A DNA stretch of 64,000 bases from Luteipulveratus halotolerans (lineage in GTDB: Bacteria > Actinomycetota > Actinomycetes > Actinomycetales > Dermatophilaceae), in contig NZ_LAIR01000002.1 of NCBI RefSeq assembly GCF_001247745.1, positions 1,860,001 through 1,924,000 on the forward strand, written 5' to 3'. The notes below the pieces were generated by a model. The model was not told the origin of the DNA. It saw only the letters and a program-made list of their open reading frames with translations, and did not search any database. Each line of letters begins with the position of its first letter. Positions within the stretch are counted from its first letter, which is position 1. The position numbers were made by a program, and so were the translations under genes. This document shows positions 19,339-29,696 of the stretch, in pieces.

Positions 19339-19417
19339 GCTAACCCGTGGTGCCGACGCTGCTCGATCAGCACTCGCCTGTAGGGCAGCGCCAGCACCGG
19401 CGTAGGGCGATCCGCGC

Positions 19418-19783
19418 TCAGGCCCGAGCCCTCGGCGGGATGAAGAGCTGCTCGCGCGGAACCTCCCGGCCGGTGGTCGTCTCCACGATGTGGATCCCTC
19501 GCTCGTCACGGACCACCTGGAGGTCCGAGCCCACGGGCAGGTCCCAGATGCCGATCAGCGCGGGCTCGATCGCGCACACCTCGTTGAAGTCGACGACCTG
19601 GAGGTGCTCGGGATCGGAGAGGTACTCCGAGGTGTCGACGTGGCTGAAGATCCGCCAGCCGTTGTCGGCCGATGCCTGCGACTCCTCACGCACCATCCAG
19701 CGCACCGTCCCGACTTCGGACATCACGTTCCTCGACACCAGGCACGCGCCCGCCTTCGGGATGAACTCCGGGTACGCCGTCAT
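19418..19783 (-). CDS. DUF2185 domain protein (immunity protein Imm33-like fold)
   Basis: A 121-residue soluble protein starting at ATG 19783 after AAGGAG. The pattern ACLVSRNVMSEVGTVRWMVRE followed by NGWRIFSHVDTSEYLSDPEHL is typical of DUF2185. Members of the family are found as lone proteins and as immunity proteins of polymorphic toxins. No toxin gene is nearby, so an immunity role has no contextual support here. It is read divergently from the GNAT gene. Confidence 0.7.
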   Translation of the reverse strand: MTAYPEFIPKAGACLVSRNVMSEVGTVRWMVREESQASADNGWRIFSHVDTSEYLSDPEHLQVVDFNEVCAIEPALIGIWDLPVGSDLQVVRDERGIHIVETTTGREVPREQLFIPPRARA

Positions 19784-19860
19784 GCTCAGCTCCTTGACCT
19801 CGACGTCCTGACTCGTGACCACTCTGCCGGCCTGTGAGCGGTCGTGCTGAGATATCGGAC

Positions 19861-20607
19861 GTGCAACCGGTCTCCATCTCCGACAAGGACGAGCTGCTCG
19901 CTCTCACCGACGACGACGCGTTCGTGCGGTACGACGTTCGCCTCCTCCCGGAGTACACACCGCTGCGCGTCGGCTCGGCCGTGGCGTTCGTGCGCCTGCC
20001 GATGATGCAGCGACCGCCCAACCTGACGGTCATCGGACCGGACGCGGACGTCGAGGCGCTGCTGCGGTGGTACGCCGAGACCGGGTTGCCGGAGGCGGTC
20101 AGGGGCATCTCGGTCGAGCAGGCACACGAGGAGCTGCTGCGGCGCCACCTCGAGGTGAGCGCCGGCGGTGACTGGGACTGGATGTGGACGACGGCCGAGC
20201 CCGCGACCGTCCCCGAGGAGCGTGTGCTGATCGAGCTGGACGACGCCCGCGATGCGCGAGACATCGTGCGGCTCAACGAGATCGGCAGCCCGACAGCCGA
20301 GTCGTTGCCCGGCACGGGCATCACCGAGCACTGGGTCGGTGCGCGCGAGGCCGGCGTGCTGATCGCCGCTGCGGCGGTGCACCGCACGAGCGGTGGCGCT
20401 CAGCACCTCACCGGCATCGTCGTGCACCCGGACCATCGCGGACGACGGCTCGGGCTCGCGATGACCGCGGCGCTCACCCGCCGGGCCGTGCAGATGGACG
20501 GTGTGAGCACCCTCGGGATGTACTCGCACAATGACCGCGCCAGAGCGTTGTACGAGCACCTCGGCTACCGCACCGCGCACGCCTGGGCGAGCCGTCGCCT
20601 GGCCTAG
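19861..20607 (+). CDS. GNAT family N-acetyltransferase
   Basis: About 248 residues. The C-terminal half holds the GNAT core: HLTGIVVHPDHRGRRLGLAMTAAL (acetyl-CoA pyrophosphate loop R-x-x-R-x-G/L) and GMYSHNDRARALYEHLGYR. The N-terminal half is a second, poorly conserved GNAT-like lobe. Substrate is unknown. The start is uncertain: GTG 19861 or GTG 19834, neither with a clear ribosome binding site. The TAG stop shares the four bases CTAG (20604-20607) with the stop of the convergent HAD gene. Confidence 0.8.
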   Translation: MQPVSISDKDELLALTDDDAFVRYDVRLLPEYTPLRVGSAVAFVRLPMMQRPPNLTVIGPDADVEALLRWYAETGLPEAVRGISVEQAHEELLRRHLEVSAGGDWDWMWTTAEPATVPEERVLIELDDARDARDIVRLNEIGSPTAESLPGTGITEHWVGAREAGVLIAAAAVHRTSGGAQHLTGIVVHPDHRGRRLGLAMTAALTRRAVQMDGVSTLGMYSHNDRARALYEHLGYRTAHAWASRRLA

Positions 20608-21239
20608 ACCTCGATGCCGTGGCGGGCGAGCGCCGAGCGCAGGCCCGGCGCTCCTGATGCCGGGTCGTGTCGCTCGGCCTGGATGCCGCAGGCCTTCGCC
20701 GACGCGACGTTGGCAGCGCTGTCATCGATGAAAAGCGTTGCGCCAGAAGGAAGCCGAAGGTCGGACAGCACTCGTCGGAAGTACTCGGCGTCGGGCTTCA
20801 TCGCGCCCACCTCGCTCGAGTAGTACGTGCGGTCGAAGTGTGCGTCGTAGCCCAGGTCGTTACGCATCAGCCGCACGCGGTAGTCCTGCTGGTTGGTGGC
20901 GAGTACGCACGAGATCCCTTGTGCCCGAACACGATCCACGAGCTCGAACGCAGCCGGGTCGACGTGCACGTCGTCCCACAGCGCGAGGACGTCATCGGGC
21001 GACACGGAGAGCCCGCGTTCGACGAGCAACCGCGCCACCGCCGTACGGAACGGCTCCTCACCGCGCAGAGCGGGCTTCTCGGCCGCGAACAACGCCTCGG
21101 CGAAGTCAGGCCCGCCGATGGCACCCAGCCGCTCCGGCCACGTCGGACCCGCGACGGGTGCGCCGCCGTGGCCGGGCGCCGGATGGCCGTGCTGCAGGAC
21201 ACCGTCGGCGTCCCACAGCACGGCTCGAATCGTGGTCAA
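20604..21239 (-). CDS. HAD family hydrolase
   Basis: A 211-residue haloacid-dehalogenase superfamily protein. Motif I is WDADGVLQ (nucleophile and acid aspartates), motif II is VLATNQQ, motif III has the lysine in GAMKPDAEYF and motif IV is LFIDDSAANV. The cap is a small helical insertion, as in epoxide-hydrolase-like HADs. The start appears to be TTG 21239, two bases after the aspS stop, so it is probably co-transcribed with aspS. Substrate is unknown. Confidence 0.82.
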   Translation of the reverse strand: MTTIRAVLWDADGVLQHGHPAPGHGGAPVAGPTWPERLGAIGGPDFAEALFAAEKPALRGEEPFRTAVARLLVERGLSVSPDDVLALWDDVHVDPAAFELVDRVRAQGISCVLATNQQDYRVRLMRNDLGYDAHFDRTYYSSEVGAMKPDAEYFRRVLSDLRLPSGATLFIDDSAANVASAKACGIQAERHDPASGAPGLRSALARHGIEV

Positions 21240-21241
21240 CC

Positions 21242-23059
21242 TCAGGCCTTCTCAGCCTCTGCGGCTGCGTCGACCTTGGGCTCGGGCTTGGCGTCGACGC
21301 CCGCTTCCTTGCGCTGCGCGGCCGTGATCGGCGCGGGTGCAGCGGTCAGCGGGTCGTAGCCGCCACCGGACTTCGGGAACGCGATGACCTCACGGATGGA
21401 GTCCGTGCCCGACAGCAGCGCGCAGATGCGGTCCCAGCCGAACGCGATGCCACCGTGCGGCGGCGCACCGAAGGCGAACGCGTCGAGCAGGAAACCGAAC
21501 TTCTCCTGCGCCTCCTCCTCGGAGAGCCCCATGACCTTGAACACCCGCTCCTGGATGTCCTTGCGGTGGATACGGATCGAGCCACCGCCGATCTCGTTGC
21601 CGTTGCAGACCATGTCGTACGCGTACGCCAGCGCCGAGCCCGGGTCGGTGTCGAAGGTGTCGAGGTACTCGGCCTTCGGCATGGTGAACGCGTGATGGAC
21701 GGCCGTCCACGATCCGGAGCCGACCGCGACGTCACCCGAGGCGACCGCGTCGGCGGCCGGCTCGAACAGCGGGGCGTCGAGCACCCACAGGAACGACCAC
21801 GCCGACTCGTCGATCAGCTCGCAGCGCTTGCCGATCTCCAGGCGTGCAGCACCGAGCAGCGCTCGCGACGACTTCGCGTCGCCGGCTCCGAAGAAGATGC
21901 AGTCGCCGGGCTTGGCGCCGACATGCCCCGGCAGTGCTGCCTTCTCGGCGTCGGTGAGGTTCTTGGCGACCGGGCCTGAAAGCTCAACGGAGCCGTCGGC
22001 CGTGCCTTCGTTGACCAGGACGTACGCGAGGCCCTTGGCGCCGCGCTGCTTGGCCCACTCCTGCCAGGCGTCGAGCTTCTTACGGGGCTGCGACGCGCCG
22101 CCCGGCATGACCACGGCACCGACGTACGGCGCCTGGAACACGCGGAAGGTCGTGTCCTTGAACAGCTCGGTGCAGTCGACGAGCTCCTGGCCGAAGCGCA
22201 GGTCGGGCTTGTCGGAGCCGTAGCGCGCCATCGCGTCGGCGTAGGTCATCTGCGGGAACGGCGTGGGCAGGTCGACGCCGATGAGGGCCCACAGGGCCTT
22301 GGCGATCGCCTCACCGAGCTCGATGACGTCGGCCTGCTCGACGAAGCTCATCTCGATGTCGAGCTGAGTGAACTCCGGCTGCCGGTCGGCGCGGAAGTCC
22401 TCGTCGCGGTAGCAGCGCGCGATCTGGTAGTAGCGCTCCATGCCGGCGACCATGAGCAGCTGCTTGAACAGCTGCGGGCTCTGCGGCAGGGCGTACCAGC
22501 TGCCCGGGGCAAGGCGCGCGGGCACCAGGAAGTCGCGAGCGCCCTCGGGCGTCGAGCGGGTCAGCGTCGGCGTCTCGATCTCGACGAAGTCGCGCTCGGC
22601 GAGCACCGTGCGAGCAGCGGCGTTGACCTTGGAGCGCAGCCGGATCGCCTCACCCGGGGCCGGACGGCGCAGGTCGAGGTAGCGGTGCTTGAGGCGCGCC
22701 TCCTCGCCGACGGTCACGCGCTCGTCGATCTGGAAGGGCAGCGGCTCGGACGCCGAGAGCACCTCGATGGTGTCGGCGACCACGTCGATCTCACCCGTGG
22801 GCACGTCGGCGTTGACGTCCTTGGCGTCGCGCGGGGTGACCGTGCCGGTCACCTGCACGCAGTACTCGTTGCGCAGGCCGTGAGCCGCGCCGGTGAGCAC
22901 CTCGTCGCGGGCGACGACCTGGACGATGCCGCTGGCGTCGCGCAGGTCCAGGAAGGCCACTCCCCCGTGGTCGCGGCGGCGGGCGACCCAGCCCGCCAGG
23001 GTCACGGTGGTCCCGGCGTCGCCGGAACGCAGGCTGCCGGCGTCGTGCGTGCGCATCAT
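21242..23059 (-). CDS. aspS: Aspartate--tRNA ligase, probably the non-discriminating Asp/Asn type
   Basis: Class IIb synthetase of 605 residues with an N-terminal OB-fold anticodon-binding domain, class II motif 2 ([20 protein letters not shown]), the bacterial insertion domain and motif 3 ([14 protein letters not shown]). In the OB fold the sequence [11 protein letters not shown] carries the histidine typical of non-discriminating enzymes (discriminating ones have leucine). The enzyme would therefore also form Asp-tRNA-Asn for GatCAB amidation; that inference rests on one position. The start is ATG 23059 or 23056. A T-box-like leader precedes it. Confidence 0.96.
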   Translation of the reverse strand: MMRTHDAGSLRSGDAGTTVTLAGWVARRRDHGGVAFLDLRDASGIVQVVARDEVLTGAAHGLRNEYCVQVTGTVTPRDAKDVNADVPTGEIDVVADTIEVLSASEPLPFQIDERVTVGEEARLKHRYLDLRRPAPGEAIRLRSKVNAAARTVLAERDFVEIETPTLTRSTPEGARDFLVPARLAPGSWYALPQSPQLFKQLLMVAGMERYYQIARCYRDEDFRADRQPEFTQLDIEMSFVEQADVIELGEAIAKALWALIGVDLPTPFPQMTYADAMARYGSDKPDLRFGQELVDCTELFKDTTFRVFQAPYVGAVVMPGGASQPRKKLDAWQEWAKQRGAKGLAYVLVNEGTADGSVELSGPVAKNLTDAEKAALPGHVGAKPGDCIFFGAGDAKSSRALLGAARLEIGKRCELIDESAWSFLWVLDAPLFEPAADAVASGDVAVGSGSWTAVHHAFTMPKAEYLDTFDTDPGSALAYAYDMVCNGNEIGGGSIRIHRKDIQERVFKVMGLSEEEAQEKFGFLLDAFAFGAPPHGGIAFGWDRICALLSGTDSIREVIAFPKSGGGYDPLTAAPAPITAAQRKEAGVDAKPEPKVDAAAEAEKA

Positions 23060-23129
23060 GTGCGTGATGTCCTCTCAAGGTCAGGCCTCGGAGGTGGCCG
23101 ATGGGCTACCTGCCGAGAACGGCAGCCCG

Positions 23130-23287
23130 GTCAGGTGTGGGCGGGGGCCAGATCGCGGTGCCACCACACCTTCGCCGAGGAGTCCTCGGCCTCTCGTCGG
23201 TGACGCCGTACGCGCGGTCCCCAGGCTGGTACGCCGAGACGCACCGGGCGGGTCGTCACGCCGCCGCCGAGGACGGTGACCATCGTA
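23130..23287 (-). promoter_or_regulatory. T-box-like leader element upstream of aspS
   Basis: On the transcribed strand the T-box bulge TGGCACC (23157-23163) is framed exactly as in T-box antiterminators: arm AGGTGTGG (23164-23171) pairs with CCACACCT (23133-23140), and GCG (23154-23156) pairs with CGC (23141-23143). Just upstream is a 7-bp stem III-like hairpin (23174-23180 with 23184-23190). TGGC would pair with an NCCA end preceded by G, the discriminator base of tRNA-Asp and tRNA-Asn. A short hairpin (23247-23265) exposes GAC GAC codons in its loop, a candidate ultrashort stem I. A TACGAT -10 box lies at 23282-23287. No T-run follows, so control may be translational. Confidence 0.65.
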
Positions 23288-23372
23288 CGGTGCGTCCGCG
23301 CGTGCTCGCGACCGAGATCGCAGGCGTCGCCCCACCGGCCGCGATCACGGACGGGCACGCGCGTCAGCAGCG

Positions 23373-23753
23373 TCACTCGGCGTCGAGGTAGAACCACCGT
23401 CCGCCGCGGCGCGCGAACGTGCTGCGCTCGTGCAGCTGTCCCCCGACGTGCAGCGCGGTGAACTCGACCACGCCCTCGTCGTCGTCCGCGCCACCACCGA
23501 CGACCTCGTCGACGCGCAGCCCGGTCCACCGTGTCTCGGGGTCCAGCGTCACCTGGGCGGGCCTCGTGCGTGGATGCCAGGTGCGCCAGAGGTGCTCGCG
23601 GTTGCCGAACACGTAGGCGGTGTACCGCGAACGCATCAGCTCCTCCGCGGTCACCGCCAGACGCTCGGTCGTGAGGAGCGGACCGCAGCAGTCGTCGTAC
23701 GCCCGACCGCTGTCGCAGGGGCAGGGCTCGTCGTCGCTCGCGTGCGTGCTCAT
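23373..23753 (-). CDS. YchJ family protein with SEC-C motif
   Basis: A 126-residue soluble protein starting at ATG 23753. The N-terminal CPCDSGRAYDDCCGP is a SEC-C zinc-binding motif, followed by RYTAYVFGNREHLWRTW and the nuclear-transport-factor-like fold of the UPF0225 (YchJ) family, with VEFTALHVGGQLHERSTFARRGGRWFY at the end. The molecular role is unknown. It lies upstream of the aspS leader in the same direction. Confidence 0.85.
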   Translation of the reverse strand: MSTHASDDEPCPCDSGRAYDDCCGPLLTTERLAVTAEELMRSRYTAYVFGNREHLWRTWHPRTRPAQVTLDPETRWTGLRVDEVVGGGADDDEGVVEFTALHVGGQLHERSTFARRGGRWFYLDAE

Positions 23754-24013
23754 GGCTCCATCCTGGCCGACCACCCGAACTCCCGACGGACCCGAGTTCC
23801 TTCGAGGCGAGGGACGATGCGCAAACGCCGTGGCGGCGCGCTGCACGCGACAGGACACTGGTTGCCGGTCCGCGGGACGGGTGACGTCGAGCCGGACTGG
23901 AGGGGTGCAGCGACCGATCGCGCGTGGCCGACCCATTCCGCTGCGCCCGACGCGCCCAGGTCCGCACGCACGCTCCACCGGCGCCGGCCAGCTCGTTCGC
24001 TAGGGGCTTTCGC

Positions 24014-25162
24014 ATGCAGAACCGATCACTTCGTCGACCGACCAGACCTGTCCTTGCCAGCGCAGCAGTCGCCGGGCTCGTGCTCACGCTGGGCCCGCTC
24101 TCGACGCCCGCTGTCTCTGCGCATCCCACGACCGCGCCGCGCACGGTCGCGTCCGGGCTCGACAACCCCCGCCATCTGTCGTTCGCGCCCGACGGCACGT
24201 TGTACGTCGCCGAGTCCGGCCGCGGCGGAGCCGGGCCCTGCCAGGAGGGACCTGAGGGAGGCACCGTCTGCCTCGGCGCGAGCGGCGCCGTCACCGCCGT
24301 GAAGCACGGGCGCCAGCACCGCGTCCTGACCGGGCTTCCGTCCCTCGCGGCCGCCGACGGCAGCCAGGCATCCGGTCCGTCGGACGTGTCGATGACCGGC
24401 AACCGCGCGATTACGGTCGCGGTCGGCCTCGGCGGCTCGCCGCAGACGCGCGCGGCGTTCGGCCCCGGCGGCGCCCGGCTCGGCACCCTGCTCACCGGAA
24501 GGCTCGCTCCGAAGCCCCACCTCGAGGTCCTGGCTGACGTGGTCGGCTACGAGGCACGGCACAACCCCGACGGCGGCGAGGACTCCAACACCTCCGGGCT
24601 GGTCAAGGTCGGCAACGCGTACGCGGTCACTGACGCCGGCGGCAACGATCTCGTACGCCTCGGCAAGCGCGGCACCGGTTCCACCCTGGCGGTCTTTCCC
24701 GACACCATGACCGAGGCCCCGCCGTTCCTCGGCCTCCCGCCCGGCACCCAGATCCCGATGCAGGCCGTGCCGACCGGCGTCGCCGTCGGGCCGGATGGTG
24801 CGTACTACGTCAGCCAGCTCAACGGATTCCCTTTCACACCAGGGAAATCCACGATCTGGCGGGTCGTGCCGGGTCAGGCCCCGACGGCGTACGCCACCGG
24901 CCTCACCAACGTCACCGACCTCACCTGGTCGGGCGATTCGCTGTACGCCGTCCAGCTCGCCGACGACGGTCTGCTGTCCGTGCCCGAGGGGCAGCTCCCG
25001 AAGGGCTCACTGCTCAAGGTCGGTCGCGGATCTGCGCACTCCACCGTGGCTGGTGAGCTCGTCGCGCCGTACGGCGTGGCGGTGCGAGGCGGCACGGCGT
25101 ACGTCACGACGTGCGCCGTCTGCGCCGGCGCAGGCTCGGTCGTCGCGATCGTGCTGCGCTGA
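24014..25162 (+). CDS. Secreted ScyD/ScyE family beta-propeller protein
   Basis: A 382-residue exported protein starting at ATG 24014 after AGGGG. It has a Sec-type signal peptide (basic start, hydrophobic segment about residues 13-33, cleavage likely after VSA). The mature part has NHL/propeller-like repeats: LDNPRHLSFAPDGTLYVAE, PTGVAVGPDGAYYVSQ, VTDLTWSGDSLYAVQ and APYGVAVRGGTAYVTT. Proteins of this family are named after cyanobacterial scytonemin genes, but in actinobacteria the role is unknown. An upstream in-frame extension to 23924 is not supported. Confidence 0.82.
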   Translation: MQNRSLRRPTRPVLASAAVAGLVLTLGPLSTPAVSAHPTTAPRTVASGLDNPRHLSFAPDGTLYVAESGRGGAGPCQEGPEGGTVCLGASGAVTAVKHGRQHRVLTGLPSLAAADGSQASGPSDVSMTGNRAITVAVGLGGSPQTRAAFGPGGARLGTLLTGRLAPKPHLEVLADVVGYEARHNPDGGEDSNTSGLVKVGNAYAVTDAGGNDLVRLGKRGTGSTLAVFPDTMTEAPPFLGLPPGTQIPMQAVPTGVAVGPDGAYYVSQLNGFPFTPGKSTIWRVVPGQAPTAYATGLTNVTDLTWSGDSLYAVQLADDGLLSVPEGQLPKGSLLKVGRGSAHSTVAGELVAPYGVAVRGGTAYVTTCAVCAGAGSVVAIVLR

Positions 25163-25175
25163 TCCGAGGTGGATC

Positions 25176-25215
25176 CCGGCGCGGCGGACCGTACGGGGCC
25201 GAGCCGCCGCGCCGG
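25176..25215. terminator. Bidirectional terminator between convergent genes
   Basis: A 12-bp perfect G/C stem (25176-25187 with 25204-25215) with a 16-base loop lies 13 bases after the ScyD/ScyE-like stop and 9 bases past the DUF2306 gene end on the other strand. Confidence 0.6.
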
Positions 25216-25224
25216 AGTCTGTCG

Positions 25225-26481
25225 TCAGCGCGCGTCGACGAGCTCGGACTCGCGCTCGGGATCAGCAGTCTCGGTGGACAACGCCTGTCGCCTGGAGATC
25301 GAGACCTTCTCGGCTGCGCGGGTGCCGAGGTAGAGACGCAGGCCGATCATCATGAACGCGCCGAAGGCGCTCACGCCCCAGCTCACCGCAACGGCTGCTG
25401 TGAGGGCGGTCGCCGAGTCCTGCCCGAGCCAGTTCTGGAACGCGAACGCGAGTGCGAGGGCGAGTCCGGGTACGCCACACAGGAGGAAGAGCTGCCAGCG
25501 CCACTCCTCGGACGCGAGCGTCCTGCCGGCGCGGGTGCTCCGCACGATGCACCAGATCATCACTGCGGCCGCGGCGAGGTACGGAACGGCGAAGTAGGCG
25601 AACAGCCGGTCGCCGGACGCGCCCCAGCTGTGGAACACCACACCGATCGGGATCAGGGCGACCAGGCAGAAGAACGCGCTGCCGATGAACGCAGGCCAGG
25701 GCAACCAGGTGCCCTTGATGCCCGGCGCCGGACGCCGCGAGTCGAGCATGCGCGAGGCCACCGCGGCGGCGAACACGACCAGTCCGCCCTGGTTCATCAC
25801 CGACATCATGTTGACCTCGGCCAGCGTCGCCTCCGGGTGGAACTGCTTCAGGACACCCCACTCGAGCCGCAGCACGGGTGCGGTCATGAGGAACGCGTAG
25901 TTGAGCGCCATCCACCGGAAGTGCATCTGAATCTGGCCCTGGGCGAGGGCGACCAGTCCGAACGTGACGCTCATGACGGTGCCGATCAGGATGGTGGTCA
26001 GCGCGATCGAGAAGACCGGGCCGCTGAACACCTCGGCCATCGGCGTCGTCATGAGGTAGATCAGCGCACCGATCATGCTCACGTAGACGGTCACCGCATA
26101 GACCACGCCGACGGTGCGGTGCAGACGTCGGCGCCGGCGTACGACGCTGAGCAGCTGAGCCGGGCCGAGGAGCATCAGCAGCCCGCCACCGATGGTGTGC
26201 ACGAGCAGGGCCGGGATGTTCTTGTCGTAGACCGGCTGACGGTCGATCAGTGCGTCGTGCACGTAGGAGTAGTCGGTCGCACGTTCGAGGACATCAGGTC
26301 CGAGGCTCGGAGCTCCCGGCGACGCGTACGGCCAGATCGCGGTCATGGCGATCGGCGCGTAGACGACCGACCCGATCACCAGTGCCCACACGGCCACCCA
26401 GAACAGCTTCGAGCGGCCTTTGCGCGGGCCGGCGACGAGCGACACAGGCTCTCCCAGCGTTCGGAGTGAATGGTTCAACAT
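25225..26481 (-). CDS. DUF2306 family polytopic membrane protein
   Basis: A 418-residue integral membrane protein with about ten hydrophobic segments. Conserved features are HTIGGGLLMLLGPAQLL, a basic RRRRRLHRTVGVVYA loop and MHFRWMALNYAF, with histidines placed as in haem- or quinone-type membrane proteins; a biochemical role has not been established. The ATG at 26481 lies within an inverted repeat and 31 bases after the PadR regulator stop, so the two are likely one operon. Confidence 0.78.
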   Translation of the reverse strand: MLNHSLRTLGEPVSLVAGPRKGRSKLFWVAVWALVIGSVVYAPIAMTAIWPYASPGAPSLGPDVLERATDYSYVHDALIDRQPVYDKNIPALLVHTIGGGLLMLLGPAQLLSVVRRRRRLHRTVGVVYAVTVYVSMIGALIYLMTTPMAEVFSGPVFSIALTTILIGTVMSVTFGLVALAQGQIQMHFRWMALNYAFLMTAPVLRLEWGVLKQFHPEATLAEVNMMSVMNQGGLVVFAAAVASRMLDSRRPAPGIKGTWLPWPAFIGSAFFCLVALIPIGVVFHSWGASGDRLFAYFAVPYLAAAAVMIWCIVRSTRAGRTLASEEWRWQLFLLCGVPGLALALAFAFQNWLGQDSATALTAAVAVSWGVSAFGAFMMIGLRLYLGTRAAEKVSISRRQALSTETADPERESELVDAR

Positions 26482-26495
26482 TCAGAGTGAACCAT
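26470..26495 (-). promoter_or_regulatory. Inverted repeat over the DUF2306 start codon
   Basis: 8-bp perfect arms (26470-26477 and 26488-26495, ATGGTTCA/TGAACCAT) separated by 10 bases cover the start codon at 26479-26481. A near-direct repeat of TTCACTC is embedded. It could be an operator of the adjacent PadR protein or an RNA hairpin that hides the start. Neither is shown by the sequence. Confidence 0.4.
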
Positions 26496-26497
26496 AA

Positions 26498-28555
<2,058 letters not shown>

Positions 28556-28570
28556 CCGGCGACCACACTC

Positions 28571-28615
28571 CGACGAAGGCGGCCGGCTCCCGATCGGGGC
28601 CGGCCGCCTTCGTCG
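28571..28615. terminator. Strong terminator after argG
   Basis: A 17-bp perfect stem (28571-28587 with 28599-28615); the loop itself contains the palindrome CCCGATCGGG. It lies 15 bases past the argG stop and just past the end of the opposing CPT remnant, so it can serve both strands. Confidence 0.8.
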
Positions 28616-28625
28616 TACCCGACTC

Positions 28626-29055
28626 TCAGGCTCGCGCGCTCAGAGCAAGGGCATCCGTCATGAGAGCGACGCTCGCAGGCGCGAGAACGCCCGTCTCGCA
28701 GGTGGATTCGCGATCAGCGCCTGCGATGTCCTGAGCGAGGTCCACCGGCGTACGACGTGTGCTGTCGACCTCGAGATCGCAGTCGCCGTGGGCGAAGACG
28801 ACGCCGAGCTGCTGCTCGGCCGCACCGATCACACGGTCGCCGCGTGCGGCCTCGCGCCGACGCAGCTCAGGTGCTGAGCAGGTCACGTGCACGAGCAGGA
28901 CGTCGAGCCCGGCCCACACCTCGACGAGGTCTCGGATCCACCACGGCTCACTCAGCACCTGATCGGCGATCACGTCGTTGCCCGCCACCACTCGACGGGC
29001 CGTTCAGCAGGACGATGCGCCCGCGCGGATCACCTTCTCCCCCAACACCTTTCAC
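28626..29055 (-). pseudogene. Chloramphenicol phosphotransferase-like (CPT family) gene, internally deleted
   Basis: Two parts of a CPT-family kinase lie in different frames. The 5' part starts at a GTG (29053-29055) overlapping the Nudix stop and reads ...RGRIVLLNGPSSG, which is the Walker A region cut before the GKS. It runs directly into a second frame, VVAGNDVIADQVLSEPWW...HGDCDLEVDSTRRTP (to 28626), which is the C-terminal half. About 70-80 residues normally between them are missing and the junction shifts frame. A start at GTG 28991 would give a 121-residue piece with no P-loop. The product should not be an active kinase. Confidence 0.7.
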
Positions 29056-29696
29056 CGGTACGCCGGGTGCTCCGGCCATGGTGCGTCGTACGGTCGCAGC
29101 GTGGCCCAGCCCTGCTGGGACGCGGCGTGTGCGGCGAGGACGCCCGCGACCGTACAGGCGTTGTGCAGGCGACCGGCGAGCACCGCGTCCACGGCTCCCT
29201 GCAGCGGCACCCACCGTACGACGATGTCGGCCTCCTCGTGCTCGCGCACGAACCGCTCCTCGTCTGCGACAGCACTCAGCCCGCGCGCGAGGAAGCAGCG
29301 CCAGTTCTCGCTCGACCCGCCCGGAGAGTTCTGCCAGTCGGCCAGGACGTGCCAGGTGTCGGCGCGCAGGTCAGCCTCTTCGTACAGCTCGCGCGAGGCG
29401 GCCTCCCACGGAGGCTCGCCGGCGACGTCGAGCAGGCCGGCGGGCAGCTCCCAGTCGAGGATCCGCGTCGGATGGCGGTACTGCTGCAGCAGCAGCACTC
29501 GACCTTGGTCGTCGAGCGCGACGCAGCCGACGGCACCGGTGTGCGCGACGAACTCACGCGTGACGACACCGGCGTCACCCAGGTCGACCTGCTCGCGTAC
29601 GACGTCCCACACCATCCCTGCGTGCACCGTCTCGCGCTGCAGCACAAGACGGTCGACCAGCTCGTCCGCCAGAGGGCCTTCGTCGCCGGAAGTCAC
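29052..29696 (-). CDS. Nudix hydrolase, ADP-ribose pyrophosphatase type
   Basis: A 214-residue enzyme that probably splits ADP-ribose or a related nucleoside diphosphate sugar. The Nudix box is seen as [18 protein letters not shown] after [10 protein letters not shown], followed by the downstream PGGSSE and REHEEADI acids typical of the ADPRase branch. The start is GTG 29696, whose last bases form the pyrG stop (GTGA). The pyrG-nudix pair matches Rv1699-Rv1700 in M. tuberculosis. Confidence 0.9.
   Translation of the reverse strand: MTSGDEGPLADELVDRLVLQRETVHAGMVWDVVREQVDLGDAGVVTREFVAHTGAVGCVALDDQGRVLLLQQYRHPTRILDWELPAGLLDVAGEPPWEAASRELYEEADLRADTWHVLADWQNSPGGSSENWRCFLARGLSAVADEERFVREHEEADIVVRWVPLQGAVDAVLAGRLHNACTVAGVLAAHAASQQGWATLRPYDAPWPEHPAYR

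Noticed and set aside
19418..19783. DUF2185 protein as part of a toxin-immunity system
   Set aside because: No toxin-like or secretion gene is adjacent; rarA and a GNAT gene flank it.
23101..23391. 96-codon plus-strand frame in the aspS leader
   Set aside because: It is antisense of the T-box-like leader, lacks a ribosome binding site and has no family features.
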